A stretch of DNA of 64,000 nucleotides from Trebonia sp036276115 (GCA_036276115.1 DATBEM010000197.1:1-64000), one strand, 5' to 3'; shown: positions 1-8,559, counted from the stretch's first letter. A program made the numbers and translations. The notes: a model not told the origin generated them from the letters alone.

Positions 1-689
1 CGGTCGAACGGGCGCGAGGCGTGGGCCGGGTCGTCGTTGTCGGGGGTGGTCGCCTTGATCGCGTCGAACGAGGCGCTGGTCACCGGGGACAGCGGCGAGT
101 CCGAGGCGCCGGCGATCATGACGTCGGCCTCGCCGTCTTGCATGAGCTGGTAGGCGTAGCCGATGGCGTCGATCCCGGACGTGCAGCCGGTGGAGATGAC
201 CTGGACCGGGCCGTGCAGGTCGTGGCGGACCGCCAGGCCGGCCGCCAGGCTGCTCGGGATCAGCCCCTCGTAGATGAACGGGCTGGAGTAGCGCGGGTCG
301 ACCAGCCAGTCGCGGCCGGAGTTGCTGAGCACCACGTACTCGGACTCCAGGGCGGTGGTGCCGCCGACCGCCGAGCCCATGGCGACGCCGGTCCGCTCGC
401 TCAGCTCCTCGCTGAGCTCCAGGCCGCTGTCGGCGATGGCCTCCGCCGTCGCGGCCAGGCCGAACTGCACGTAGCGGTCCGAGCGCCTGATCTCCCGGGC
501 GGACAGGCCGGCCGCGACCGGGTCGAAGTCGCATTCGGCCGCCACCTGCGACCGGAACGGGGCCGGGTCGAAGAGGGTAATGCGCCGGGTGGCGGTGCGC
601 CCCTCGGTGAGGCACGACCAGAAGGCCTTGGCGCCCGTGCCGCCGGGCGCGACCACGCCGACGCCGGTGACGACGACTCGTCGGGTCAC
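1..689 (-). CDS. Type II polyketide ketosynthase alpha (partial, 3' end outside window)
   Basis: About 229 N-terminal residues are visible. The frame opens with a GTG at 689 and a beta-ketoacyl synthase start (TRRVVVTGVGVVAPGG). It carries the nucleophile motif STGCTSGIDAIGYA with the active-site Cys, so this is the catalytic alpha subunit and not the chain-length factor, which has Gln there. It would condense malonyl units on the ACP encoded upstream. The start overlaps the stop of the aromatase-cupin gene by 4 nt (GTGA), so the two are translationally coupled. The C-terminal thiolase half, with the two catalytic His residues, lies beyond the left edge. The family call is firm; the product cannot be read from this fragment. 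Confidence 0.93.
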   Translation of the reverse strand, partial: MTRRVVVTGVGVVAPGGTGAKAFWSCLTEGRTATRRITLFDPAPFRSQVAAECDFDPVAAGLSAREIRRSDRYVQFGLAATAEAIADSGLELSEELSERTGVAMGSAVGGTTALESEYVVLSNSGRDWLVDPRYSSPFIYEGLIPSSLAAGLAVRHDLHGPVQVISTGCTSGIDAIGYAYQLMQDGEADVMIAGASDSPLSPVTSASFDAIKATTPDNDDPAHASRPFD

Positions 690-1600
690 TGCGCGCTCGC
701 CGCGAGCTCGGCCGCCTGCGCGGCCGGCCCGGCGTCCAGGCGGGCCTGCCGCGCCGCGAGCTCGGCCGCCTGCTCGGCCGACTCCGTGTCGACGTGGCCG
801 AGGTCGGGGCGGGGGGCCAGCGGCCCGAGGTGGAACACCGCCTGCGCCCGCTCGCCGCCGGTGTTGCGCAGGCGGTGGCGCTGGCCGGCCGGGACGAGCA
901 GCCCCTCGCCGGCCTGCACCGGGACCGGCGTGCCGTCGAGGTCGACGACGATGGTGCCCTCGGTGACGAAGAGGAACTCCTCGCTGTAGGGGTGGTAGTG
1001 CTCGGCGATGGCCTCGCCCGCCAGGAGCGTCGCCACGCCCAGGAACCCGGAGGTCGAGCCGCAGGTCGCCGGCCCCACGATGACCCGGGTGTCGCCGCCG
1101 CGGCGCCGGTTGGGCTGCGCGTCGCTCCACGCCACCGCCCGGGCCGGGGGCCGCCTGGCCGCCGCCTCGACCTTCTCCTTGATCGCCTGCATCTGAATGG
1201 GCGAGTTGTGGCTGATGCGCGCGGTCATCTGCTCGTCGCTGGCCGGGGCGCCCGGCTTCATCTGGAAGTCCTGGATCCAGGTCATGCGCACGCCCGCCGC
1301 TTCCTCGGCGTACGTCCAGTGGATGTTCATGTACTCGAACGGGCCGGTCTCCACCCGCTGGGCGCGCACCTGCCTGGTGCCCGGGTCCGCCGTCCGCCGG
1401 CTCACCCAGCTCCAGGCCGTGCCGTTCTCGTCGGGGTGCATGGTCAGCCGGAACGTCACGCTGTTCCCGTCCCGCTCGAGCACCTCGGTGAGGGCGTACT
1501 CGGTGAACAGGCCCGGCCAGCACGGGACGTCGTTGGTCATGTCCCAGACGAGCTGGAACGGGGCGTCGATGACGATGCTCGCCTCGGTGTGACCGCTCAT
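686..1600 (-). CDS. Polyketide aromatase/cyclase (SRPBCC) fused to a C-terminal cupin
   Basis: The protein has 304 residues. Residues 1-150 form a START/SRPBCC polyketide cyclase domain (ASIVIDAPFQLVWDMTNDV, later MTWIQDFQMKPGAP), similar to TcmN- or WhiE-type first-ring aromatases. After an Arg/Pro-rich linker (about 150-170), residues 175-280 form a single cupin with metal ligands in EHYHPYSEEF and a second motif GQRHRLRNTG. Spore-pigment clusters usually encode these two functions as separate proteins, so the fusion is uncommon. The ATG at 1600 lies 1 nt after the ACP stop. The likely role is to fold and aromatise the poly-beta-keto chain on the ACP. The cupin function is unknown. Confidence 0.9.
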   Translation of the reverse strand: MSGHTEASIVIDAPFQLVWDMTNDVPCWPGLFTEYALTEVLERDGNSVTFRLTMHPDENGTAWSWVSRRTADPGTRQVRAQRVETGPFEYMNIHWTYAEEAAGVRMTWIQDFQMKPGAPASDEQMTARISHNSPIQMQAIKEKVEAAARRPPARAVAWSDAQPNRRRGGDTRVIVGPATCGSTSGFLGVATLLAGEAIAEHYHPYSEEFLFVTEGTIVVDLDGTPVPVQAGEGLLVPAGQRHRLRNTGGERAQAVFHLGPLAPRPDLGHVDTESAEQAAELAARQARLDAGPAAQAAELAASAQ

Positions 1601-1601
1601 C

Positions 1602-1859
1602 TCAGGCGTTCCCCAGCCGCTCGATCACGTAGGCGCAGACCTGCGTGAAGCTCATCGCGAGCGCCTCTTCCTCGGGGATCAAGACGTTGAAGCGGCTCTT
1701 GACGCCCGCGTGCAGCTCCATGGCGGCCAGCGAGTCAAGGCCCAGCTCCTCCAGCTTGCTGTCGGGGTCGGAGGTCACCAGGGTCGCCGGTATCCCCGTG
1801 GCGGCGGCGAGGATGCCCAAGAGTTCGTCCTGGACTCCTGCCGAGCTAGTCGTGGTCAT
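1602..1859 (-). CDS. Acyl carrier protein of the type II PKS
   Basis: This 85-residue ACP has the phosphopantetheine attachment serine in LGLDSLAAMEL, near residue 43. Its length and three-helix pattern are typical of type II polyketide ACPs. The ATG overlaps the accC stop (ATGA), and the gene ends 1 nt before the aromatase start. It sits between malonyl-CoA supply genes and the aromatase/ketosynthase. It is therefore expected to carry the growing polyketide here, although a fatty acid ACP cannot be excluded from sequence alone. Confidence 0.93.
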   Translation of the reverse strand: MTTTSSAGVQDELLGILAAATGIPATLVTSDPDSKLEELGLDSLAAMELHAGVKSRFNVLIPEEEALAMSFTQVCAYVIERLGNA

Positions 1860-3223
1860 GTGCCGCTCTCCTTTGCTGCCGCCTGGATGCGCTCCACCAG
1901 GGCGGTGTTGTGGGCTGCCTTACGGAACTCCGGATCGGCGATCACTCGCCGCAGGAAGGGAATCGTGGTTCGCACGCCGCGCCCGCCCACCTGGAACTCG
2001 GCCAGCGCCCGGTCCATCCGGTTCAGCGCCTGGTCCCGCGAGGGGGCCCAGGTGATGACCTTGGCGATCAGCGAGTCGTAGTGCGGGCTGACGGCGTACC
2101 CGGCCATCGCGTGCGTGTCGATCCGGGTGAAAGAGCCGCCGGGCGGCAGGAAGGTGTCCAGCGTGCCCGCGGTGGGGACGAAGTCGCGCTCGGGGTCCTC
2201 GCCGTTGACGCGGCATTCCACCGCCGCGCCGTTCGTGGCGACCTGCTCCTGCGTGAGGGCCAGCGGGTAGCCCGCGGCCACCAGGAGCTGCTCCCGCACC
2301 AGGTCCACGCCGGTGATGGCCTCGGTGACCGGGTGCTCGACCTGGATCCGGGCGTTGATCTCCATGAAGTAGAAGCGCTCGTCCTCGTCCACCAGGAACT
2401 CGAACGTCCCGGCCCCGGTGTAGCCGATGGCGCCGGCCGCGCGGACCGCCTCGCCCTCCATGGCCGCCAGCGTCTCCGGGGCCAGCGCCGGGGCGGGGCC
2501 CTCCTCGATCAGCTTCTGGTGCCGGCGCTGGACCGAGCAGTCCCGGGTGCCGAGGTGGATCCCGTTGCCCTGCGCGTCGAACAGGACCTGGACCTCGACG
2601 TGGCGGGCGCCGTCGAGGTACCGCTCCAGGTAGATCCGGTCGTCGCCGAAGACCGCGCGGGCGGCCGCGGTGGCCCGGCGGTAGGCGGGTGCCAGGTCAT
2701 GCGGGCCGGCCACGATCTCCATGCCCTTGCCGCCGCCGCCCGCGACGGCCTTGACGATGATGGGGTAGCCGACCTCGGCTGCCAGCAGCCGGGCCTGCGC
2801 GAGGGTCGCGACCGGCTCGATGCTGCCCGGCAGCAGCGGCAGCCCGGCGTCCCGCATGAGCCTGCGGGCGGTCGACTTGTCGCCGAGCTCGGTGAGCGTG
2901 GCCGGCCGCGGGCCGATGAAGACGAGCCCGGCCTCGGCGCAGATCTCGGCGAAGTCGGGGTCTTCGGACAGGAAGCCGTACCCCGGGTGGATGGCCTCCG
3001 CGCCGGCCTGCAGGGCCGCCTCGATGACCGCGGGGATGCTCATGTAGCTGTTCCTGGCCGGGGCCGGGCCGATGTGGATCGCCTCGTCGAAGTGACGAAG
3101 CAGCCGCTGGTCGCGGTCGGGCGTGGAGTACACGCCGACCGAGCTGATGCCCATCTCACGGCAGGTTCTCGCGACCCGCACCGCTATCTCGCCCCGGTTG
3201 GCGATGAGGACCTTGCTGAACAC
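1856..3223 (-). CDS. accC: Acetyl-CoA carboxylase, biotin carboxylase subunit
   Basis: The protein has 455 residues, the usual length for AccC. It starts with KVLIANRGEIAVRVARTCRE, has the ATP-grasp glycine-rich loop AGGGGKGMEIV and the conserved EINARIQVEHPVTE segment, and ends with a biotin-carboxylase C domain. It uses ATP and bicarbonate to carboxylate biotin on AccB. A longer open frame exists upstream, but the family start matches the GTG at 3223, 5 nt after the accB stop. It is part of a contiguous accDA-accB-accC-ACP run, which implies local malonyl-CoA production for the polyketide synthase. Confidence 0.95.
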   Translation of the reverse strand: MFSKVLIANRGEIAVRVARTCREMGISSVGVYSTPDRDQRLLRHFDEAIHIGPAPARNSYMSIPAVIEAALQAGAEAIHPGYGFLSEDPDFAEICAEAGLVFIGPRPATLTELGDKSTARRLMRDAGLPLLPGSIEPVATLAQARLLAAEVGYPIIVKAVAGGGGKGMEIVAGPHDLAPAYRRATAAARAVFGDDRIYLERYLDGARHVEVQVLFDAQGNGIHLGTRDCSVQRRHQKLIEEGPAPALAPETLAAMEGEAVRAAGAIGYTGAGTFEFLVDEDERFYFMEINARIQVEHPVTEAITGVDLVREQLLVAAGYPLALTQEQVATNGAAVECRVNGEDPERDFVPTAGTLDTFLPPGGSFTRIDTHAMAGYAVSPHYDSLIAKVITWAPSRDQALNRMDRALAEFQVGGRGVRTTIPFLRRVIADPEFRKAAHNTALVERIQAAAKESGT

Positions 3224-3228
3224 GGCCG

Positions 3229-3711
3229 CTACACCCTCTCGTCCGGGCTTTCCGGCACTACGCGCAGCAACGGCTGGCCGAACTCGACCGGCTTGCCGTT
3301 GTCGACGAGGATCGCGGCGACCACGCCGTGGTGCTCGCAGACGATCGGGTTGAGCAGCTTCATCGCCTCGACGATGGCCACCGCCTGGCCGGGCTTGACG
3401 GTGTCCCCGACGTCCACGAAGGGGGCGGCCCCCGGCTCCGGCGACCGGTAGAAGGTGCCCACCATGGGCGAGGTCACGAGCAGGCCCTCGCCGGCGCCCT
3501 CGTCCGCGACCTCGCCGGCGGCCACGGCGGCCGGCCCGGGAGCCGGGGCGGCGCCGGCGGCCGGCCCGCCTCCCGCGGGCTGCCACTCCACTTCCACGAC
3601 CAGGTCCCCCGAGCGGACCCGGACCCGCTTGAGCGGGCCCGCGAGGCCCGTCGCGAGCGCGCGGGCGTGCTCGCGCAGCTCGGCCAGGTCAGCTGACTGG
3701 TTATCCGCCAT
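3229..3711 (-). CDS. accB: Biotin carboxyl carrier protein of acetyl-CoA carboxylase
   Basis: The protein has 160 residues: an N-terminal helical part, an Ala/Pro/Gly-rich linker (about 48-75) and a C-terminal biotinyl domain with the biotinylated lysine in VEAMKLLNPI and the preceding SPMVGTFYRSP. It carries carboxybiotin between AccC and AccDA. The ATG at 3711 directly abuts the TAG of accDA. The BCCP is stand-alone, as in bacterial AccB, and is not fused to the biotin carboxylase as in most actinobacterial primary-metabolism AccA3-type subunits. This supports a dedicated, cluster-specific carboxylase. Confidence 0.95.
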   Translation of the reverse strand: MADNQSADLAELREHARALATGLAGPLKRVRVRSGDLVVEVEWQPAGGGPAAGAAPAPGPAAVAAGEVADEGAGEGLLVTSPMVGTFYRSPEPGAAPFVDVGDTVKPGQAVAIVEAMKLLNPIVCEHHGVVAAILVDNGKPVEFGQPLLRVVPESPDERV

Positions 3712-5490
3712 CTAGACGGCCTCCGCTTCCGGTATCTCAGCGCCGAACGTGAGCGTGGCCGTCCCGATGTCGCGGAACCGCTGCCGCCGCATGGCCACCA
3801 GGCCAGCGCCGTCGATGCCGCCCAGCTCGGCCACGGTCGCGGCCACCGCCCGGCCGAATGCCTCGATGGTGGCGCGGGAGTCAGCGGTCGCGCCGCCGGC
3901 GGGCTCGGGCACGACCCCGTCCACCAGGCCCATGGCGAGCAGGTCGCGCGCGGTGATGCGCAGCGCGCCGGCCGCGTCCGGCGCCGCCTCGGCGCTGCCC
4001 CACAAGATCGCCGAGCAGCCCTCCGGGCTGATCACCGAGTACGTCGACCGCTCGAGCATGAGGACCCGGTCGGCGACCATGAGGGCCAGCGCCCCGCCGC
4101 TGCCGCCCTCCCCGGTCACCACCGCCACCACGGGAGTCCGCAGGTCGAACATGCCCAGGATGCTGCCGGCGATCGCGGCGGCCTGGCCGCCGGCCTCGGC
4201 GTCGGCGCCCGGGTAGGCGCCCGGGGTGTCCACGATCGTCGCGATCGGGACGCGCAGCGCGGCGGCGAGGCGCATGACGCGCAATGCCTTGCGGTACCCG
4301 GCCGGCATGGGCATGCCGAAGTTCCGGGCGACGAGCTCCTCGGTGCTGTGCCCCTTCTGGTGCCCGATCACCGCGACGGGCTGGCCGTCGAGCAGGGCGA
4401 AGCCGGCGACGATGGCCGGGCAATCGGAGCCGACCCGGTCCCCGTGCAGTTCCACGAACCCGGTGAAGGCGCCGCCGAGGTAGTCCAGCGTGGTGGGCCG
4501 CCCGGCATTGCGCGCCGCGCTGACCACGTCCCAGGGGTTGGCCGCCGGCAGGAGGGCCGGGTCGGTGATGATCGGGCTGCCGCCGGCGGGCACCCGGCGG
4601 CGGCCGGCGGCGCTGGATGCCCCGGTGGCGGCCAGCAGCGACGACAGCCAGCCGGCGAGCGCGTGCCGGGGCTGCACGGCGTCGACGAACCCGTGGCTCA
4701 GCAGGTACTCCGCGGTCTGGAAGCCCGGCGGCAGCTTCTGCCGGATGGTCTGCTCAATCACCCGCGGGCCGGCGAAGCCCATGCGCGCGCCCTGCTCGGC
4801 CACCACCACGTCGCAGTTGGTGGCGAACGAGGCGGCGACGCCGCCGTAGGTCGGGTCGGTCACGACGCTGATGGTCAGCAGGCCGGCCTCGCGCACCGCG
4901 GCGATGGCCTGGCTGACCTTGGCCATCTGCAGCAGCGCGAGCAGGCCCTCCTGCATGCGGGCGCCCCCGGAAGCCGTGACGACCACGAACGGGATGCGCC
5001 GGCCCAGCGCGGTCTCGGCGGTCAGCGTAATCATCTCGCCGACGGCCGTGCCCAGGCTGCCGCCCATGAAGCGGAAGTCCATCGCCGCGATGGCGACGGC
5101 ACGGCCGTTGATGGTGGCGGTCCCGGCCATCACGGCGTCGTCAAGCCCGGTGGCCGCCCGCGCCCGGGCCAGCCGGGCCGGGTACGGCTGGGAGTCAGTG
5201 AACCCGAGTGCGTCGGTCGCTGCCACCGTGACGCTCGCGTGGGTGAAGCTGCCGTCGTCAGTGAGCAGGGCAATGCGCTCGGCGGCCGACAGCAGGTGGT
5301 GGTGCCCGCAATCGGGGCAGACGCCCATGGCGCGAAGGAGTTTCTTTTGATAATGCAGCTCGCGGCAGCGCACGCACCTTACCCAGGCCGGTGCGACGGG
5401 CCTCGCCGTCGCTTCAGTCAGTGAGTGATTCACATGGGGTAGATAATCACCCAATGAGTCCCAGCGTCGCGACCATCGGTCCCGTATCAT
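3712..5490 (-). CDS. accDA: Fused acetyl-CoA carboxylase carboxyltransferase (AccD-AccA)
   Basis: The protein has 592 residues. Residues 36-62 hold a C4 zinc ribbon (CVRC and CPDC) typical of AccD. They are followed by the beta crotonase-like domain (SGGARMQEGLL) and then the alpha domain (RVMRLAAALRVPIATIVDTP, GAYPGADAEAGGQA). It transfers the carboxyl group from biotin to acetyl-CoA. The start is uncertain: the ATG at 5490 lacks a good ribosome site, and a GTG at 5433 (VNHSLTEATARP) would fit AccD N-termini as well. It is the first gene of the polyketide operon in this window. Confidence 0.94.
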   Translation of the reverse strand: MIRDRWSRRWDSLGDYLPHVNHSLTEATARPVAPAWVRCVRCRELHYQKKLLRAMGVCPDCGHHHLLSAAERIALLTDDGSFTHASVTVAATDALGFTDSQPYPARLARARAATGLDDAVMAGTATINGRAVAIAAMDFRFMGGSLGTAVGEMITLTAETALGRRIPFVVVTASGGARMQEGLLALLQMAKVSQAIAAVREAGLLTISVVTDPTYGGVAASFATNCDVVVAEQGARMGFAGPRVIEQTIRQKLPPGFQTAEYLLSHGFVDAVQPRHALAGWLSSLLAATGASSAAGRRRVPAGGSPIITDPALLPAANPWDVVSAARNAGRPTTLDYLGGAFTGFVELHGDRVGSDCPAIVAGFALLDGQPVAVIGHQKGHSTEELVARNFGMPMPAGYRKALRVMRLAAALRVPIATIVDTPGAYPGADAEAGGQAAAIAGSILGMFDLRTPVVAVVTGEGGSGGALALMVADRVLMLERSTYSVISPEGCSAILWGSAEAAPDAAGALRITARDLLAMGLVDGVVPEPAGGATADSRATIEAFGRAVAATVAELGGIDGAGLVAMRRQRFRDIGTATLTFGAEIPEAEAV

Positions 5491-5491
5491 C

Positions 5492-5505
5492 TGGGAACGG
5501 TCCCA
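5492..5505. promoter_or_regulatory. Inverted repeat before accDA (candidate operator)
   Basis: TGGGA-acgg-TCCCA lies immediately upstream of the possible ATG of accDA and 58-72 nt upstream of the alternative GTG. It is short, and no regulator gene is adjacent except the NarL-type response regulator ending at 5613. It could be an operator or leader hairpin for the polyketide operon. Weak evidence. Confidence 0.25.
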
Positions 5506-5612
5506 AGTCGGGGGGAACGACCGGAACCAGGGCAGGCGCGGCAGCCCCGCGCCGGGGCGTCAAGGACGGTGCGGCACTATGTCATGCGACCAAGCCGGCG
5601 ACAACCGCGAAG

Positions 5613-6311
5613 CTATTTCGTAAAATATAAGTAAAATACACAAGTTAGCCAGGGTAACCGGCCGAGCCCGGCCCGGCGGGCGAGCACGACGGCCTCGGCC
5701 CGGTCATCGACCCGGAGCTGGCCGGTGATGCGGGACACGTAATTCCGCACGGTCTTGATAGACAGGCTGAGCTGGCGCGCGATGGCGGCGTTCCCGAGCC
5801 CGTCGGCGATCAGCTCCAGAATCTCGTGCTCGCGATCGGTGAGCTCAGGGAACGGCCTGGTCACCATGGACGGCTTCGTGAGGTGGTCTATCACCCACTG
5901 CGATGAACGGGAGTCGAAGGCCAGGCCACCGGAGTGCACCACGTTGATGGCATGGCTCACCTCGTCACTGCAGGCGCCCTTCTGCAGGAAACCGCGGGCA
6001 CCCGCGCGGATCGCGGACAGAAAGGTGTCCTTGTCCGCGAACATGGTGACGATAATCACACCGATCGTCGGGTGCTTGCTGACCAGCATTCTGGTCGCCT
6101 CAACGCCGGTGAAATCCGGCAGGTTAACGTCCATCAGCACGAGCTGCGGCCTTAGTTCGCGCGTCATGGTCATCGCGTCCGCGCCCGACGAGGCCTCGCC
6201 GACGATCCGCAGCGGCGGCATGGTCTCCAGCAGCATGCGCAAGCCTGACCGGTAAACCGGATGGTCATCGGCAATGAGGATCGTGATGGGTTCATCGCAA
6301 GGAATGCTCAT
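5613..6311 (-). CDS. NarL/FixJ-type response regulator
   Basis: The protein has 232 residues. The receiver domain (10-130) has the acidic pair ADDH, the phosphoacceptor Asp in LMDVNLPDFTG and the conserved Lys in LQKGA. The C-terminal LuxR helix-turn-helix (about 155-215) contains LTDREHEILELIADG and KTVRNYVSRI. It is most likely the partner of the kinase at 6889-7689 on the same strand; a small opposite-strand gene lies between them. It sits upstream of the polyketide operon and could control it. The last 12 residues (ending FYLYFTK) come from AT-rich DNA unlike the rest and extend past the usual family end. Confidence 0.93.
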   Translation of the reverse strand: MSIPCDEPITILIADDHPVYRSGLRMLLETMPPLRIVGEASSGADAMTMTRELRPQLVLMDVNLPDFTGVEATRMLVSKHPTIGVIIVTMFADKDTFLSAIRAGARGFLQKGACSDEVSHAINVVHSGGLAFDSRSSQWVIDHLTKPSMVTRPFPELTDREHEILELIADGLGNAAIARQLSLSIKTVRNYVSRITGQLRVDDRAEAVVLARRAGLGRLPWLTCVFYLYFTK

Positions 6312-6338
6312 CGACTACCGCCAGCGGGTTGGAGGGCT

Positions 6339-6356
6339 AACAGCAACAGCAACAGC
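6339..6356. repeat. Short tandem repeat (AACAGC)x3 upstream of the response regulator
   Basis: Three perfect copies of a 6-bp unit lie 28-45 nt upstream of the ATG at 6311, in the expected promoter/leader zone. Function unknown. Confidence 0.5.
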
Positions 6357-6568
6357 GACGGCCAGGGGCGCCCGCGCCGGGCGGGCGGCTAGCTCCGGAT
6401 GGGAGGGGGTGGGTCACGCGGCCCGGGCGGGGCACAGGGCGCTCGGGCTGCCGTCCCAGCGCGCCGGGACAAGTCCCAGCGCGGGCTGCGTCCTGCCTCA
6501 TGCGGACGGGACACCCGGGAGGCCACATTAGATCTCGCGGGAAGACCCCGCCGCCGGAAGGAGCGCTC

Positions 6569-6877
6569 ATGGCCAGGGACGAGGGCTGGACGGTGGCTCG
6601 GGCGCTGCGGCTAGCAGGCCGCCTGCTGTTCCCTGGCGTCGGCATCTGGTGGCACGTGCCCCCACCGGGCGCGTTCGCCAGCGCCGACGAGCCGCAGGAC
6701 ACCGGCGCCTCCTTCGCCCCGGGTGAGCTCGACGCGTGGCTGCGGGAGGTCCTGGGCGATGGCGGCGCTGGGGGCGATGCGCGGGAGGCGAGCACGGCCC
6801 GCAGGTACCTCTGGCTCCTGCCCCGGCGTCGGACGTGGTCACGTGACCCGGCCCTAAGTCGCCGCGACGACGCGTAG
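6569..6877 (+). CDS. Small hypothetical protein between response regulator and kinase
   Basis: The protein has 102 residues. The ATG at 6569 has a strong ribosome site (GGAAGGAG, 6555-6562), and codon use matches neighbouring genes. The middle is moderately hydrophobic (LLFPGVGIWWHVPPPG) and the C-terminus is basic and Arg-rich. No recognisable domain. It is encoded on the plus strand between two minus-strand two-component genes and ends 11 nt before the kinase stop. I do not recognise it; the ribosome site is the main reason for calling it real. Confidence 0.5.
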   Translation: MARDEGWTVARALRLAGRLLFPGVGIWWHVPPPGAFASADEPQDTGASFAPGELDAWLREVLGDGGAGGDAREASTARRYLWLLPRRRTWSRDPALSRRDDA

Positions 6878-6888
6878 GCGCTGCCAGC

Positions 6889-7689
6889 TCACCATGGCAC
6901 GGGCTCGCCGTCACCGGGCCCGTCCGGCGACATGGGGAGGCTGGCCACCACGGAGAACCCGGCGGGCCGCGAGGGCGAGGCGTAGCACCAGCCGCCCTGC
7001 TCCGCCGCGCGCGCGGCTATGCTCGCCAGGCCCATGCCGCCCGGGCCGCCGGCGAGCACGGTGCCGTCGTCCTCGACCTTGGCGATCAGGAAATCACCGG
7101 AAACGGCCAGCGAGACTGAGCATTTGCGCGCGCGCGAGTGCACGAGCACGTTGGCGACTGCCTCGCGGATGATCCAGAATGCGGCAGACGTGATGTTAGC
7201 CGGGGCCAGGTCGACGGCCGGGTCATAGCTGAGGGTGAATATCAATCGCGGTCCGACATTGCGGTTGAACCGGTCGATCATCGCGCGCAGCGCGACCTCG
7301 ACGTCTTCCACTTGCGGTACGGCGCGCCCATGGGCGAGGCTGCGTACGTAGTCGATGAGGTCAGCGGTTTCCCCGCGCAGCTCCGTGACAAGCGTTTCCA
7401 CTTTCCGGTGGTCGGCATTCCGCGTGCGCGACAAGTATTCGAGTTGCATGGCTATGCCCACGAGGGTGGCGCCGACGATATCGTGGAGATCCCGGCGCAT
7501 CGCCGAGAGCGAATCACAGATTGAGCCGTCGTTGGCCTTGCGGCAGGCCTCGCGAATTGATGATGGAATGGCGCTGCCCAGCGCCTCGCGCGCGCCCCGG
7601 TCTAGCTGGCTGGTTTCCGACTGCCCCGTCGGCTCGTGCTTAGCCCGAGTATCTTTTTCCGTCAATGGCCCCGTTCCCCCAGGTGTCAT
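6889..7689 (-). CDS. Soluble NarL-type sensor histidine kinase (HisKA_3 / HATPase)
   Basis: About 266 residues. The dimerisation/phosphoacceptor helix contains the His in RRDLHDIVGATL. The HATPase_c domain has the N-box in IIREAVANVLVHS and a G-box in DDGTVLAGGPGGMGL. No membrane segment or known sensor domain is visible; the N-terminal 70 residues are polar with one Cys (GSICDSL). It would phosphorylate the regulator at 5613-6311. The start is uncertain: an ATG at 7689 was chosen, and a TTG at 7707 is possible. Neither has a clear ribosome site. With no input domain, an intracellular ligand or partner protein is expected. Confidence 0.88.
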   Translation of the reverse strand: MTPGGTGPLTEKDTRAKHEPTGQSETSQLDRGAREALGSAIPSSIREACRKANDGSICDSLSAMRRDLHDIVGATLVGIAMQLEYLSRTRNADHRKVETLVTELRGETADLIDYVRSLAHGRAVPQVEDVEVALRAMIDRFNRNVGPRLIFTLSYDPAVDLAPANITSAAFWIIREAVANVLVHSRARKCSVSLAVSGDFLIAKVEDDGTVLAGGPGGMGLASIAARAAEQGGWCYASPSRPAGFSVVASLPMSPDGPGDGEPVPW

Positions 7690-7707
7690 GGAGGTACCAA
7701 TAAGCAA

Positions 7708-8559
7708 TGCACAAGGATGAAGGCGTATGGGCAGCGTGGACTAGCGACCGCTACGTGGCCCGCGGGCAGGAGGCTCCCAACCTCATGACTTGCAACCTGA
7801 AGTTAACATAAAGAATGGTTGAACAAATCATGAAGACCTCCGGACGCTGCGCCGCGCCGCGGTGAAGTAACGATCCTTGCGGCCCCCTTGAAGCGAACCT
7901 CATAATATCAGCTTATTCTCTACATAGGAACTGCCCCCGTCAAGTCACAGGCCACACCCGCCCCGGCGCCCCTGCGGGCCGGCCTGATTGCTGATTGGCC
8001 GGGATTACTTTCGAGACCCAATGTCCGGTTTCCCGGCACGCTAGGCACTCAGTGCGTACGGATAATTACTCTCCGATTATGCTAGGGCGACTGCCGCGCC
8101 CCTGGGCACGGCCGAAGAGCGGACGGATGCGGCCGGCCGGGGAGCCGCCGGCCGCCGGGCGTGACGCCCGAAGGCCGAATGCCGCAGGCTCTTCTCTGTA
8201 ATGCGTCTGAGTCCCGGCCGCGCCCGGGACTGCTCCGCAGCGCGGCCGCCCGGGCGCGCGGCGGGCCCGCCCGGGCCAGCCGGCCTGCGCCAATGCTTCA
8301 GGGATGGTTAAGGCCGGGGCTGTCGGCCGGGCCGGGCCGAGCCACCGCGGGACCGCCCGGGGACGTTCTCGCGGGCCGGGCCGCCCACTTATGCTGAATT
8401 ACTCACGGCTTATGCAGCTAATTGCCCGGGGCTGATAGGCGCGCCTATCAGCATGGATTCACCCCTGCCCGGGCGTGATGAATGAGGGGTCGCCGGGTCA
8501 GCTGGCACGACGGTAACGGATGCGGGTCGTGAGCAGCGAGTGAAGCACTTCGGCGGAGG
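7708..8559. other. Intergenic region without convincing genes (about 850 bp)
   Basis: The region lies between the kinase start and the cardiolipin synthase stop. The stretch 7790-7960 is less GC-rich and contains stops in all frames, as expected of a promoter or leader region for the kinase. Open frames at 7995-8397 have poor codon bias and no ribosome sites. The only clear structure is the 22-bp palindrome at 8431-8452. Confidence 0.6.
8431..8452. promoter_or_regulatory. 22-bp perfect palindrome (half-site GCTGATAGGCG)
   Basis: Each half reads GCTGATAGGCG to the centre at 8441/8442 and is perfectly inverted over 22 bp. It lies about 107 bp downstream of the cardiolipin synthase stop, with no gene start close by. 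It could be a dimer-binding operator or, with a CGCG loop, a 9-bp stem terminator for the minus-strand gene, although no T-run follows. The absence of a nearby start codon makes its role unclear. Confidence 0.5.

Noticed and set aside
1910..5424. Long plus-strand open frames opposite the acetyl-CoA carboxylase genes
   Set aside because: They mirror the codon bias of the real minus-strand genes, have no ribosome sites and no recognisable domains.
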